Of a stretch of 29,234 bases of DNA, positions 7,357 through 16,009 are shown piece by piece. Positions within the stretch are counted from its first letter, which is position 1; every line of letters begins with the position of its first letter. Under the pieces are notes generated by a model, which was given only the letters and a program-made list of their open reading frames with translations, was not told the origin of the DNA and ran no database searches. This DNA is from JBQTHD01 sp052390275 (GTDB lineage Bacteria > Actinomycetota > Acidimicrobiia > Acidimicrobiales > AC-14), in assembly GCA_052390275.1 (NCBI GenBank), contig JBQTHD010000038.1, positions 1 to 29,234 of the forward strand, read 5' to 3'. The position numbers and the translations under genes are program-made.

Positions 7357-8651
7357 GCCATCGGCCGGAGGGTCTCGGTGAGCAGCCGGGCGGCGAGCAG
7401 GCCGCTGGCCGCGGTGAGGGTGGCGATCACGACCACCGCCCCTCGCAGGCCGATGAGGTCGGCGGCCACGCCGGCCACCAGCGCCCCCAACACGTAGCCG
7501 CTGTCGCGCCAGAGGCGGTAGACGCCGATGGCCGACGCCCGCCAGGCCGGCTGGGCCACGTCGCTTACTGCGGCCAGCAGGGTGGGGTAGACGAGGGCGG
7601 TTCCCGCACCCAGCACGACGGCCGCCGAGGCCCAGACCGCCAGAGTGGTGCCGACGGCGAAGAGCACGAGGGCGCCGGCCTGCACCAGCATCCCGGCCAC
7701 GATCAGCGGCTTGCGCCCGACGTTGTCCGAGAGGGCCCCGGTGAGGAGCTGGCCCGCGCCCCACACGGCCGGGTAGAGGGCGGCCAGCAGACCGATGCGG
7801 CCAAGCGAGAGACCTTCAGTCGCGAAGAGAAGCGGGAGCAGGCCCCAGGCCAGGCCGTCGTTGAGGTTGTTGGCCAGGCCGGCCTGGTTGACGGCCAGCA
7901 GGTTGCGGTCGCGCCAGGCCGTGTGGGTGAGCACCCGGCCGATGGTGGGGCTCTCGTCGGCGGCGTCCGCTTCGCCGGCTTCGGCCCGGGCGTGGCCACG
8001 GGTCTCGCGGACGAACACCGTCGACAGCCCCAGACCCAGGGCCACATAGGCGGCGCCGAGCAGGAAGGGGCCGGGGCGCAGGCCGTGGTCGGCTGCGATC
8101 CAGCCGGTGAGGGCGGCCGTGGCGGCCACGGCTCCGTAGCCGGCGGCCTCGTTGAAGCCCATGGCCAGGCCCCGCCGCTCGGGTCCGGCCAGGTCGATCT
8201 TCATGATCACGGTGGTCGACCAGGTGAGGCCCTGGCTCAGGCCCAGCAGGAGGTTGGCGACGATGATCCAGCCCCAGCTGGGGGCCCAGATGAGGAGCAG
8301 GGGCACGGGAACGGCCACCAGCCACCCGGCCACCAGCACCGGCTTGCGCCCGACCCGGTCGGCCCAGGCGCCGGCAGCCAGGTTGGCCAGCGCCTTGGTG
8401 AGCCCGAAGGCCACGATGAAGGTGAGGCCGGCGGTGGTGGCTGCGATCCCGAACTCGCGCTCGGCCAGTAGGGGCAGGACGGTGCGCTCCTGGCCGATGA
8501 CGCCGCCGACGAGGGCGTTGACGGCCACCAGCAGGCTGAACTGGGCCAGGTTGGCCCGCAGCCCGAGCGCCGGCGGCGCCGGCGGCCTTGGTTCGGCCCG
8601 GTGTAACCCGGCCCGGGGGTGCAACGGGTGGCCGAGCGGTCGGGACTTCAT
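7341..8651 (-). CDS. MFS transporter
   Basis: A major facilitator superfamily permease of about 436 residues with roughly twelve hydrophobic segments. The loop 2-3 signature appears as GAWADRVGRKPVLVAG, and its second-half duplicate as GALSDNVGRKPLIVAG. The central cytoplasmic loop is charged (RETRGHARAEAGEADAADES). The ATG at 8651 is chosen; a GTG at 8693 would add 14 basic residues. The first ~30 residues before GLRANLAQFSLLVAVNAL are Pro/Arg rich. The gene lies downstream of the ArsR-rhodanese and metallo-beta-lactamase/rhodanese genes on the same strand, so it may belong to a sulfur-responsive unit and export a sulfur or other small molecule. That substrate is only a guess from context. 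The 3' end overlaps the convergent methyltransferase gene. Confidence 0.9.
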   Translation of the reverse strand: MKSRPLGHPLHPRAGLHRAEPRPPAPPALGLRANLAQFSLLVAVNALVGGVIGQERTVLPLLAEREFGIAATTAGLTFIVAFGLTKALANLAAGAWADRVGRKPVLVAGWLVAVPVPLLLIWAPSWGWIIVANLLLGLSQGLTWSTTVIMKIDLAGPERRGLAMGFNEAAGYGAVAATAALTGWIAADHGLRPGPFLLGAAYVALGLGLSTVFVRETRGHARAEAGEADAADESPTIGRVLTHTAWRDRNLLAVNQAGLANNLNDGLAWGLLPLLFATEGLSLGRIGLLAALYPAVWGAGQLLTGALSDNVGRKPLIVAGMLVQAGALVLFAVGTTLAVWASAAVVLGAGTALVYPTLLAAVSDVAQPAWRASAIGVYRLWRDSGYVLGALVAGVAADLIGLRGAVVVIATLTAASGLLAARLLTETLRPMAQASR

Positions 8652-8990
8652 CGGCCAGCCAAGCCGCCTTTGGCGGCCTCGGCCCAATCGCACGGCCCAC
8701 CCAGGACCACGACTGCGCCTGGTGGGCGCCTATCGGGTCGGGCGGATGCCTGAGCGGCCGGGACCTCACCCGACGGCCAGGTCCTGGCCGGCCGCCTCGA
8801 CCCAGGCCTGGGACCGGCCAGGACGAAGGCCACGCCTGGGCACTCGGCCGGGTCCGGTAGGTGCCTGAGCAGCCGGGACCTCACCCGAGGGCCAGGTCCC
8901 GGCCGGCGACCTCGGCCCAATCCTGCGGTCCGCCCAGGACCACGGCCACGCCCGGGCGCCCGGCCTGCTCGAGCAGGCTGGAGGCGGTGG
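8643..8990. repeat. decayed tandem duplication of the rhodanese gene end, ~116-bp unit
   Basis: Three diverged units lie about 115-118 bp apart, marked by GGACCTCACCCGA-like sequence at 8643, 8761 and 8876. The unit at 8876 is the genuine end of the metallo-beta-lactamase/rhodanese gene (PGVAVVLGGPQDWAEVAG). The other two, read leftward, still encode PGVAFVLAGPRPGS and PPGAVVVLGGPCDWAEAA. They sit between that gene's stop and the start of the MFS gene and no longer belong to a continuous rhodanese frame. This looks like an old tandem duplication of the final rhodanese segment. Confidence 0.8.
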
Positions 8991-10248
8991 CCGCCCGCTC
9001 GCCGTGGCCGCACATCACCGCCGCTACCGGGCCGACGGAGGACGCGGCGGCGCGCAGGTCTCCCAGCTCGACGTGGACGGACCCGGGTAGGTGACCGGCG
9101 GCATGCTCGGCCCGCTGGCGCACGTCGATCACCCGTGCCCCGCCCCCGGCGTCGGTTAGTTCGGCGGCATCCACCAGTGGCGTGCGCTGGGCTTCGAGGC
9201 CGGCGGCCGACCAGGTGGCGAAGCCGCCGGCCAACTCCCCGGCCAGGTGGTCGTAGCCGATCTGATGGCAGTGGCGGACCAGCTCGGCCCGGTCCTGGTC
9301 GGGGTCGAGCACGAACAGAAGCGGCCGGTCACGGTCGACCAACCAACCCAGCCACGAGGCGAACTGGTCCCGCAGCGGGTTGGCCAGGGCGCCGGTGATG
9401 TGGCCGGCGGCCCAGCTCCCGACCGGCCGGACGTCGACCACCACGCCGCCACCCGCGATCCGGGCCTGGAAGTCGGCCAGGGCCAGTTCCGGCAGTGCCG
9501 GTTGCGGGCAGCCCAGCACCTCGGGGCCGAGGCGGTTGACCTCCCGCAGCTCTCGGAAGTAGGGCGGGTAGGTGCCGAAGTGGCCGGCCAGGGCGGCCAC
9601 GAAGGCGTCCTCGTCGGGCGCGGCCAGCAGCGGATTGGTGCGGCGCTCGTCGCCGACGGTGGTCCCCCGGCGATCGGTGGCCGGGGCCGAGCAGAAGCTG
9701 CCGGCGCCGTGGGTGGGGTAGACGGGGGTGTCGTCGGGCAGGCCCAGGATGCGGTCGTGAAGCGAGCGCCACAGGCTGCGGGCCAGGCCCTCGGTGGCGT
9801 CGGGGGCGATGAGGTCGGTGCGGGCCACCGCTCCCACCAGCAGCGAGCCGCCGGTGAACACGCCGAGGGGAAGGTCGCCGTCGAGGAGCAGGTAGGCCAG
9901 GTGCTCGGGGGTGTGGCCGGGGGTGGCCAGGGCCCGCAGGGTGAGGCCGCCCAGGTCGACCTCCTCGCCGTCGGCCACCGGGCGGTGGGGCCAGTCCAGA
10001 CCGGCGCCGGCGGAAGCGACGACGGTGGCCCCGCCACCGGCCAGTTCCCGGCTGCCGGTGACGAAGTCGGCATGCAGGTGGGTCTCGACGCTGAAGGCGA
10101 TACGGGCGGCCCGCCGCTCGGCCTCGCCCAGGTAGCGGCCGGGATGGCGGCCGGGGTCGACCACGGCCAGGCGGCGATCGCCGAGGTCGATCACCCACGA
10201 GGTGTTCCCCAGACCGGCGTCGAGGACCGGGGTGACGAGGCTGCTCAT
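8881..10248 (-). CDS. metallo-beta-lactamase fold protein fused to two rhodanese domains
   Basis: A 455-residue fusion starting at ATG 10248, which overlaps the upstream stop as ATGA. Residues 1-215 are a persulfide-dioxygenase/glyoxalase-II-like MBL domain: THLHADF (56-62), TPGHTPEHL (109-117) and VFTGGSLLVGAVARTDL (130-146). Two usual metal ligands are changed: the His after HxHxD is Phe62, and the FTGD aspartate is Gly134. Residues 255-350 form a first rhodanese domain whose active-site Cys is absent (LLFVLDPDQDRAEL). Residues 360-450 form a second with a candidate catalytic Cys413 in AVMCGHGERA. The architecture suggests handling of persulfide sulfur. Activity of the MBL part is uncertain because of the missing ligands. 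Confidence 0.9.
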   Translation of the reverse strand: MSSLVTPVLDAGLGNTSWVIDLGDRRLAVVDPGRHPGRYLGEAERRAARIAFSVETHLHADFVTGSRELAGGGATVVASAGAGLDWPHRPVADGEEVDLGGLTLRALATPGHTPEHLAYLLLDGDLPLGVFTGGSLLVGAVARTDLIAPDATEGLARSLWRSLHDRILGLPDDTPVYPTHGAGSFCSAPATDRRGTTVGDERRTNPLLAAPDEDAFVAALAGHFGTYPPYFRELREVNRLGPEVLGCPQPALPELALADFQARIAGGGVVVDVRPVGSWAAGHITGALANPLRDQFASWLGWLVDRDRPLLFVLDPDQDRAELVRHCHQIGYDHLAGELAGGFATWSAAGLEAQRTPLVDAAELTDAGGGARVIDVRQRAEHAAGHLPGSVHVELGDLRAAASSVGPVAAVMCGHGERAATASSLLEQAGRPGVAVVLGGPQDWAEVAGRDLALG

Positions 10249-11024
10249 CGACCAGGCCGATCGGCGTCGTTGTTGGCGGTGGCCTCGGCCCCTAGGGCGA
10301 CCGGGTGGTTGGCGGTGGCCTGGGCCCCTACGGACACGGGGTGGTTGGCGGTGGCCTCGGCCCCTACGGCCACCGGCAGGCCGGCCCGACGCCACTCGGG
10401 GAAGCCGTCCTCCAGGCGCCGGGCCCTGACCCGCCGCTTGCGCAGGGACCGCACCGCCTCGTCGGCGTAGACGCAGAAGGGACCCCGGCAGTAGGCCACC
10501 ACCTCGGATCCGGCCGGGAGGTGGCGGAGCCGGGCGGCGAGCTCACCCGGAGGGACGGCGACCGATCCGGGGATGTGGCCGGCGGCGTACTCGGCCTCGG
10601 GCCGGACGTCGAGCACCACCGGGCTGTCGCCCCGGTCCAGCCGCTCGGCCAACTCGGCCCTGGTCATCACTTCGAGGTTCCGGCGGTCGCCCAGGTAGTC
10701 GGCGGCCAGGCGGTCGATGGTGGCCAGGTGGGTCTCGGCCGTGAGCCGCAGCGCGCCCAGAAGCGCCTCCACCTCTGGTCCGGCCAACGAGTACACGATC
10801 CGGTTCCCGTCCCGGCGGGCACCGACCAGGCCGGCACCGGCCAGAGCCTGAAGATGGGCCGAGGTGTTGGCCACGCTCTGGCCGATCTCGCCCGCCAGAT
10901 GCTCCACCGAGCGGGGTCCCTGGGCGAGAACGTCGAGCAACTCCAGGCGCCGCCCTGAGGCCAGCGCCTTGCCCACCGCCGCGAACCCGTCGAACAGTCT
11001 GTCCTTGCTGGCCCTGTCTCCCAT
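10245..11024 (-). CDS. ArsR-type HTH regulator fused to rhodanese domain
   Basis: A 259-residue regulator. Residues 5-95 form an ArsR winged helix (GRRLELLDVLAQGPRSVEHLA, then SVANTSAHLQALAGAGLV and the wing RRDGNRIVYSL). Residues 115-218 form a rhodanese domain with VVLDVRPEAEYAAGHIPGS and the active loop AYCRGPFCVYADEAV (Cys179, Cys184). The C-terminus is three 12-residue repeats of the type VAVGAEATANHP. Fusions of this type are thought to sense sulfane sulfur or persulfide and control adjacent sulfur genes; that sensing role is inferred from the family. It is the first gene of a leftward unit and is translationally coupled to the MBL-rhodanese gene. An inverted repeat lies just upstream at 11049-11074. 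Confidence 0.92.
   Translation of the reverse strand: MGDRASKDRLFDGFAAVGKALASGRRLELLDVLAQGPRSVEHLAGEIGQSVANTSAHLQALAGAGLVGARRDGNRIVYSLAGPEVEALLGALRLTAETHLATIDRLAADYLGDRRNLEVMTRAELAERLDRGDSPVVLDVRPEAEYAAGHIPGSVAVPPGELAARLRHLPAGSEVVAYCRGPFCVYADEAVRSLRKRRVRARRLEDGFPEWRRAGLPVAVGAEATANHPVSVGAQATANHPVALGAEATANNDADRPGR
10272..10379. repeat. 36-bp tandem repeat, three copies, in frame
   Basis: Three 36-base units, each beginning GTTGGCGGTGGCC at 10272, 10308 and 10344, lie in the 3' end of the ArsR-rhodanese gene. They encode the 12-residue repeat VAVGAEATANHP and its variants. Copies differ at a handful of positions, so expansion is not the most recent event. Confidence 0.95.
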
Positions 11025-11048
11025 GCCCCCAAAGCATAGGAAATTCTC

Positions 11049-11074
11049 TTCAACTATTCAAGTAGCAAGTTGAA
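11049..11074. promoter_or_regulatory. candidate ArsR-family operator
   Basis: TTCAACT at 11049-11055 and AGTTGAA at 11068-11074 are perfect 7-base inverted arms around a 12-base centre. They lie 25 bases upstream of the ArsR-rhodanese start codon in an unusually AT-rich patch. Placement and symmetry fit an autoregulatory operator overlapping the promoter. This is inference from position; the binding protein is not shown by the sequence. Confidence 0.55.
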
Positions 11075-11149
11075 CTGATATAAGGAGCAGCGTTGCATCG
11101 TTGGGCTGGGTCGGGATTGTTCTCGGTGGGCGCTGGGCACAGGACCCGC

Positions 11150-11335
11150 ATGAGTGATTCGAACCCGGCGGTGGACCACCAGGCCGTGCGAAGCGTTCCC
11201 CTCACCGATGAGGACGGGAACGAGTACGTCATCGAGCAGCAAAACGCCGGCGCCGGCGGTACCGAGGGGGGCGGCGAGTGGGCCGATCCCGGCACTCCGC
11301 CTCGCTCGCCGGCGCCTGGGTCGGCCGATGGGTAG
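11150..11335 (+). CDS. small hydrophilic protein, 61 aa
   Basis: ATG 11150 to TAG 11335 gives a 61-residue soluble protein with a compact core, SVPLTDEDGNEYVIEQQNAG, followed by a Gly/Pro/Glu-rich tail. An earlier GTG- or TTG-type start upstream would add an unlikely His/Trp-rich leader. No family is recognised. The core reads like a real beta-rich motif (alternating hydrophobic and acidic residues) and not like a shadow frame. It is divergent from the ArsR-rhodanese operon, with the AT-rich operator region between them, so the two could share regulation. Confidence 0.5.
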   Translation: MSDSNPAVDHQAVRSVPLTDEDGNEYVIEQQNAGAGGTEGGGEWADPGTPPRSPAPGSADG

Positions 11336-11414
11336 CTGGGCCACGAAGCTGTTTCTCGTCCGTTACCTCTCTGTCGGCGTCTACTTCTCTCGCCGCGAGG
11401 GCGAGACCAGCCGT

Positions 11415-11864
11415 CTACAGGTCGTGGAACGTGAGACCGTCAGCTTGCGCCGCTGCCTGAAGGTTGGGACCGACATCGAGCCGAGAGACGGCGATTGCGG
11501 CGCCGAGGCGGTGTGCGGCGGCCAGCGCCTCGACCATGGCCGCCGAAAGGTTGCGCCCGGCGGCGCGGTGTAACGACTGAAGCGCGGCCATGGGCCAGGC
11601 AAGCTCACGCAGACCGAGCACCTCTATCTCTCGCGGCAGCGCCACGATTTTCGACCGGAACTCGTCCTGCAGGTCAGCGGGAAGGGCGGCGACGGGGGCG
11701 GAAAGCTTTCCCTTCACCCTGGGGTTGGCGAACGAGGAGCAGAGGCGGAACAGCCACAGGCCGGTCGTCGCGATGCCATCCGGTGCCAGCCCGTCGAGAT
11801 CCGCCGTCCGTCGCCCAACCAGAATGTCGCGCAGAAGATGGTCGTCGACCACCGCCGACGCCAC
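11415..11864 (-). CDS. putative toxin of a divergent PIN-like family
   Basis: A 149-residue protein whose GTG start shares one base with the stop of the AbrB-like gene, the usual coupling of toxin-antitoxin pairs. It begins SAVVDDHLLRDIL, placing two acidic residues at the end of a first strand. Later it has NLSAAMVEALAAAHRLGAAIAVSRLDVGPNLQAAAQADGL, which has the order of the last helix, strand and acidic residue of PIN domains. Conserved TTGLWLFRLC and LSAPVAALPADLQ segments are not part of classical PIN proteins. I therefore call it a VapC-like or otherwise divergent PIN-fold toxin, probably an RNase if active. A damaged relative is present at 3988-4421. The fold assignment is inferred from pattern, not from a database match. 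Confidence 0.65.
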   Translation of the reverse strand: MASAVVDDHLLRDILVGRRTADLDGLAPDGIATTGLWLFRLCSSFANPRVKGKLSAPVAALPADLQDEFRSKIVALPREIEVLGLRELAWPMAALQSLHRAAGRNLSAAMVEALAAAHRLGAAIAVSRLDVGPNLQAAAQADGLTFHDL

Positions 11865-12100
11865 TACGTCGTGGCCAGGTCCGGGTCGTCGAGGGCGGCG
11901 ACGAACCGGGCGTGGTCGTCGGCCGAAAGGGCGTTGTCGAGCAGGCGCTGACGGCCACCGGGACCGAGCAACACCACTGCGTCACCGAGGTCGACCACCG
12001 TCACGGGTCCGCCATGTTCCAGTTCCCATCGACGCCGCACTTCAGCTGGTACTGACATCTGTCCACTGGTCGAGACGAGGTACTCCGAGATGGCGACCAT
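11864..12100 (-). CDS. AbrB/SpoVT-type antitoxin
   Basis: A 78-residue protein starting at ATG 12100, preceded by a near-perfect ribosome binding site (AAGGAGG six bases away). Residues 8-30, VSTSGQMSVPAEVRRRWELE, are the swapped-hairpin AbrB DNA-binding motif, followed by VTVVDLGDAVVLL. The C-terminal ~35 residues (RLLDNALSADDHARFVAALDDPDLATT) are the likely toxin-contacting part. Antitoxins of this type bind their own promoter, and a palindrome with 10-base arms lies 12 bases upstream. It is the first gene of a two-gene operon with the toxin-like gene. The DNA-binding call is confident; neutralisation of the partner is inferred from arrangement. Confidence 0.85.
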   Translation of the reverse strand: MVAISEYLVSTSGQMSVPAEVRRRWELEHGGPVTVVDLGDAVVLLGPGGRQRLLDNALSADDHARFVAALDDPDLATT

Positions 12101-12111
12101 TTCGCCTCCTT

Positions 12112-12156
12112 ACTTGGTAGACACGAATTCTACCAAGTTCGCCGCTCTGACCAAGT
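12112..12156 (-). promoter_or_regulatory. operator of the AbrB-toxin operon
   Basis: ACTTGGTAGA (12112-12121) and TCTACCAAGT (12129-12138) are perfect 10-base inverted arms with a 7-base spacer. A further half-site, ACCAAGT, occurs at 12150-12156, 18 bases from the matching half of the palindrome. The site overlaps the expected promoter of the leftward antitoxin gene and is an AT-rich island in GC-rich DNA. It is best explained as the autoregulatory binding site. Confidence 0.78.
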
Positions 12157-12274
12157 GTTACGCCCCCCACTCCCGGGGCCGGCCTGGATCAACACGGGTC
12201 CGCCCTCCCTACGACAATGAAATTCGCGGGTGGGGACTGGGTTCGGGGCAGCGAGCTACGTTCTGGCCATCGCC

Positions 12275-12775
12275 ATGAGCCAGCGGCCCGAGCCGTTCCC
12301 GCCGGGGCCGGGGCAGGAGTCGGTGTGGGACTACCCCCGCCCGCCTCGGATCGAACCGGCGGCGGTGCAGGTGGAGGTGGTGTTCGCCGAAGTGACCGTG
12401 GCGGTGACTTTCGGCGCGCTGCGGGTGCTCGAGACCAGCCATCCGCCGGCGTTCTACCTGCCGCCCGACGACGTGGTCACCGACTACCTCACACCCAACG
12501 GGCGACGTTCGTGGTGTGAGTGGAAGGGCGGAGCCAAGTACCTGGACATCTCCGTTCGGGGTCACCATGGCGAGCAGGTGGCCTGGACCTACACCGACCC
12601 ACTCCCCGGCTACGAGGCGTTGACCGGATACATCGCCTTTTACCCGGCCCGTGTGGATGCCTGCCTGGTGCACGGAGAACTGGTCCTGGCCCAGCCCGGC
12701 GGCTTCTATGGCGGCTGGATTACCACCTCGGTGGTCGGACCCTTCAAAGGAGCGCCGGGCAGCGAACTCTGGTAG
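12275..12775 (+). CDS. DUF427 domain protein
   Basis: A 166-residue protein starting at ATG 12275. After a Pro-rich lead (PFPPGPGQESVWDYPRPPRIEP) comes the DUF427 beta domain: VEVVFAEVTVAVTFGALRVLETSHPPAFYLPPDDV, then the characteristic CEWKGGAKYLDI and AWTYTDPLPGY, and FYPARVDACLVHGELV. DUF427 proteins are widespread in actinobacteria and have no established biochemical function. A longer ATG at 12230 would add 15 residues (GTGFGAASYVLAIA), which is less likely. The gene is divergent from the toxin-antitoxin operon and shares its 174-base intergenic region. Confidence 0.9.
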   Translation: MSQRPEPFPPGPGQESVWDYPRPPRIEPAAVQVEVVFAEVTVAVTFGALRVLETSHPPAFYLPPDDVVTDYLTPNGRRSWCEWKGGAKYLDISVRGHHGEQVAWTYTDPLPGYEALTGYIAFYPARVDACLVHGELVLAQPGGFYGGWITTSVVGPFKGAPGSELW

Positions 12776-12883
12776 TCCAGACCGTGACGACGAGTCGCCT
12801 AGTGCCCCGCGCGCCGACTCCCGCATCGCCGGTGCTGCCAACCACCCGACCCCTCGACCAGCCCAATGCCGGCTGGGCTGGGC

Positions 12884-13123
12884 TCAGCTCTCGACCACGT
12901 CACCCAGTTGGTCCACCTGCACTCCCACCGACCGCAGCCAGGCCATGGCCCGGTCGAGGTTGGCGGCCTCCCCGGTCAGTTCACACACCATCCAGCCCAG
13001 GTCCTCCTCCACGTTGGCCCGGCGAATGTTGGGCATGACCTCGAACTCAGCGACCAGGCGCCCAACCAGGGGTTGGCGGATCAGCGCCTCGGGAAAGGTC
13101 AGATGCACTCGGGCGGTCGACAC
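12884..13123 (-). CDS. NIL-domain protein
   Basis: A 79-residue protein consisting of a single NIL domain (ARVHLTFPEALIRQPLVGRL, then NIRRANVEEDLGWMVCELTGE and LDRAMAWLRSVGVQVDQL). NIL domains are ferredoxin-like folds found at the C-terminus of methionine-transporter ATPases and next to ferredoxins; stand-alone copies occur. GTG 13123 is chosen because the frame upstream of it is basic, Pro/Arg-rich and unlike the family. The ligand is unknown. The gene is convergent with DUF427 and divergent from dnaK. Confidence 0.85.
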   Translation of the reverse strand: MSTARVHLTFPEALIRQPLVGRLVAEFEVMPNIRRANVEEDLGWMVCELTGEAANLDRAMAWLRSVGVQVDQLGDVVES

Positions 13124-13254
13124 CCTTCCAGCTTGTCCCCTGGCAGGCCGGGGCGCCATCCCCTGACGATTAGCCCCGCACAAATCCGGCCTCGCCGCCC
13201 GCGGCCTTCTCCCCGGTTCTTCCTGCCGAGGGGAATACAACTGCACTGACAACA

Positions 13255-13275
13255 CTTGATACGGTCGCACTCAAG
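13255..13275 (+). promoter_or_regulatory. HAIR operator upstream of dnaK
   Basis: CTTGATA, seven bases, then ACTCAAG closely matches the HAIR consensus (CTTGAGT-N7-ACTCAAG), the binding site of HspR in actinobacteria. It lies 95 bases before the dnaK start, and hspR is in the same operon. One arm is imperfect (GATA for GAGT). The first arm also contains TTGATA, which could act as a -35 element, so repression by overlap with the promoter is plausible. Confidence 0.88.
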
Positions 13276-13370
13276 TTTGATGCGCCCTAGGCTCCCGGCT
13301 ACGGGTCCGGCACACGGGTCCACCCAGTTCCAGGTTCAAAGAACCCAGTCCAGTCCTGTTTGGAGGAAAC

Positions 13371-15190
<1,820 letters not shown>

Positions 15191-15194
<4 letters not shown>

Positions 15195-15955
15195 GCGATC
15201 CCTCGTCCCGGGTCTCGATGGATCCGCAATCGGCGGCGTCAGCGGGGCCGGGGACCTCGCCGGCGGCAGCGTCGCCGGCCGGGGTCCCGACCGCCTCGGA
15301 TGCCGCTGGGCCCACGACGGCCCCTGGCCGATCCACGGCCTCGGGGACCGAAGGGACCGACGTCGGTGATTCCCCGACTCCCGGCACGGAAGCCTCGGGA
15401 GACGCGGCCGACGGCAACGCAACGGGCGCGGCGGCGTCGGCCCCGCCCGGCCCGGTTCCGCAGGACAGCGACTCCGATGGTGGCCTCGACGACGAGGCTT
15501 CGGACATCTACGCGGACTTCGACCGGTTGGTAACCGACGTCGAACGGCTCCAGGGCGAGCGGGAGGAACTGCTCGACCAGTTGCTGCGCAGCCGGGCCGA
15601 CTTCGACAACTACCGCAAACGCATGGTCCGCCAGCAGGCTGAAGTGGCGGAGCGCTCGGGCGAGGACCTGGTGGCCAAGCTGCTCGATGTCCTCGACGTC
15701 TTCGATGCCGCCCGCACCCATGGGCAGGGCTACGAGCAGGCCGCCTCGCTGCTTGCCACCGCCTTGGAGAAGGCGGGGCTGGCCCGGATCGAACCGCTGG
15801 GACAGCCCTTTGACCCCACCGAGGCCGACGCCGTGGCCCACGAGCCCGCCACCGAGGCGGACGAGGCAGGGGCCACGGTCTGCGGGGTCCTGCGCGCCGG
15901 GTACCGCTGGAAAGGCCGGGTTCTGAGGCCGGCCATGGTGGCCGTCCGGGGCTAG
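15191..15955 (+). CDS. grpE: nucleotide exchange factor GrpE
   Basis: A 254-residue protein whose ATG overlaps the dnaK stop as ATGA. The first ~90 residues are low-complexity (Pro, Ala, Ser, Thr, Asp), followed by a long coiled coil (DIYADFDRLVTDVERLQGEREELLDQL) and the conserved core LLRSRADFDNYRKRMVRQQAE. The C-terminal beta domain contains LGQPFDPTEADAVAHEPA and ends RWKGRVLRPAMVAV. GrpE opens the DnaK nucleotide site and releases ADP. The extended disordered N-terminus is longer than in most homologues. Expected to be cotranscribed with dnaK. Confidence 0.96.
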
Positions 15956-16009
15956 AAATCGATGGCCCGTTGCGGCCCAAGTGACCCCACCTGAGGAGGT
16001 GAGCGAGGC

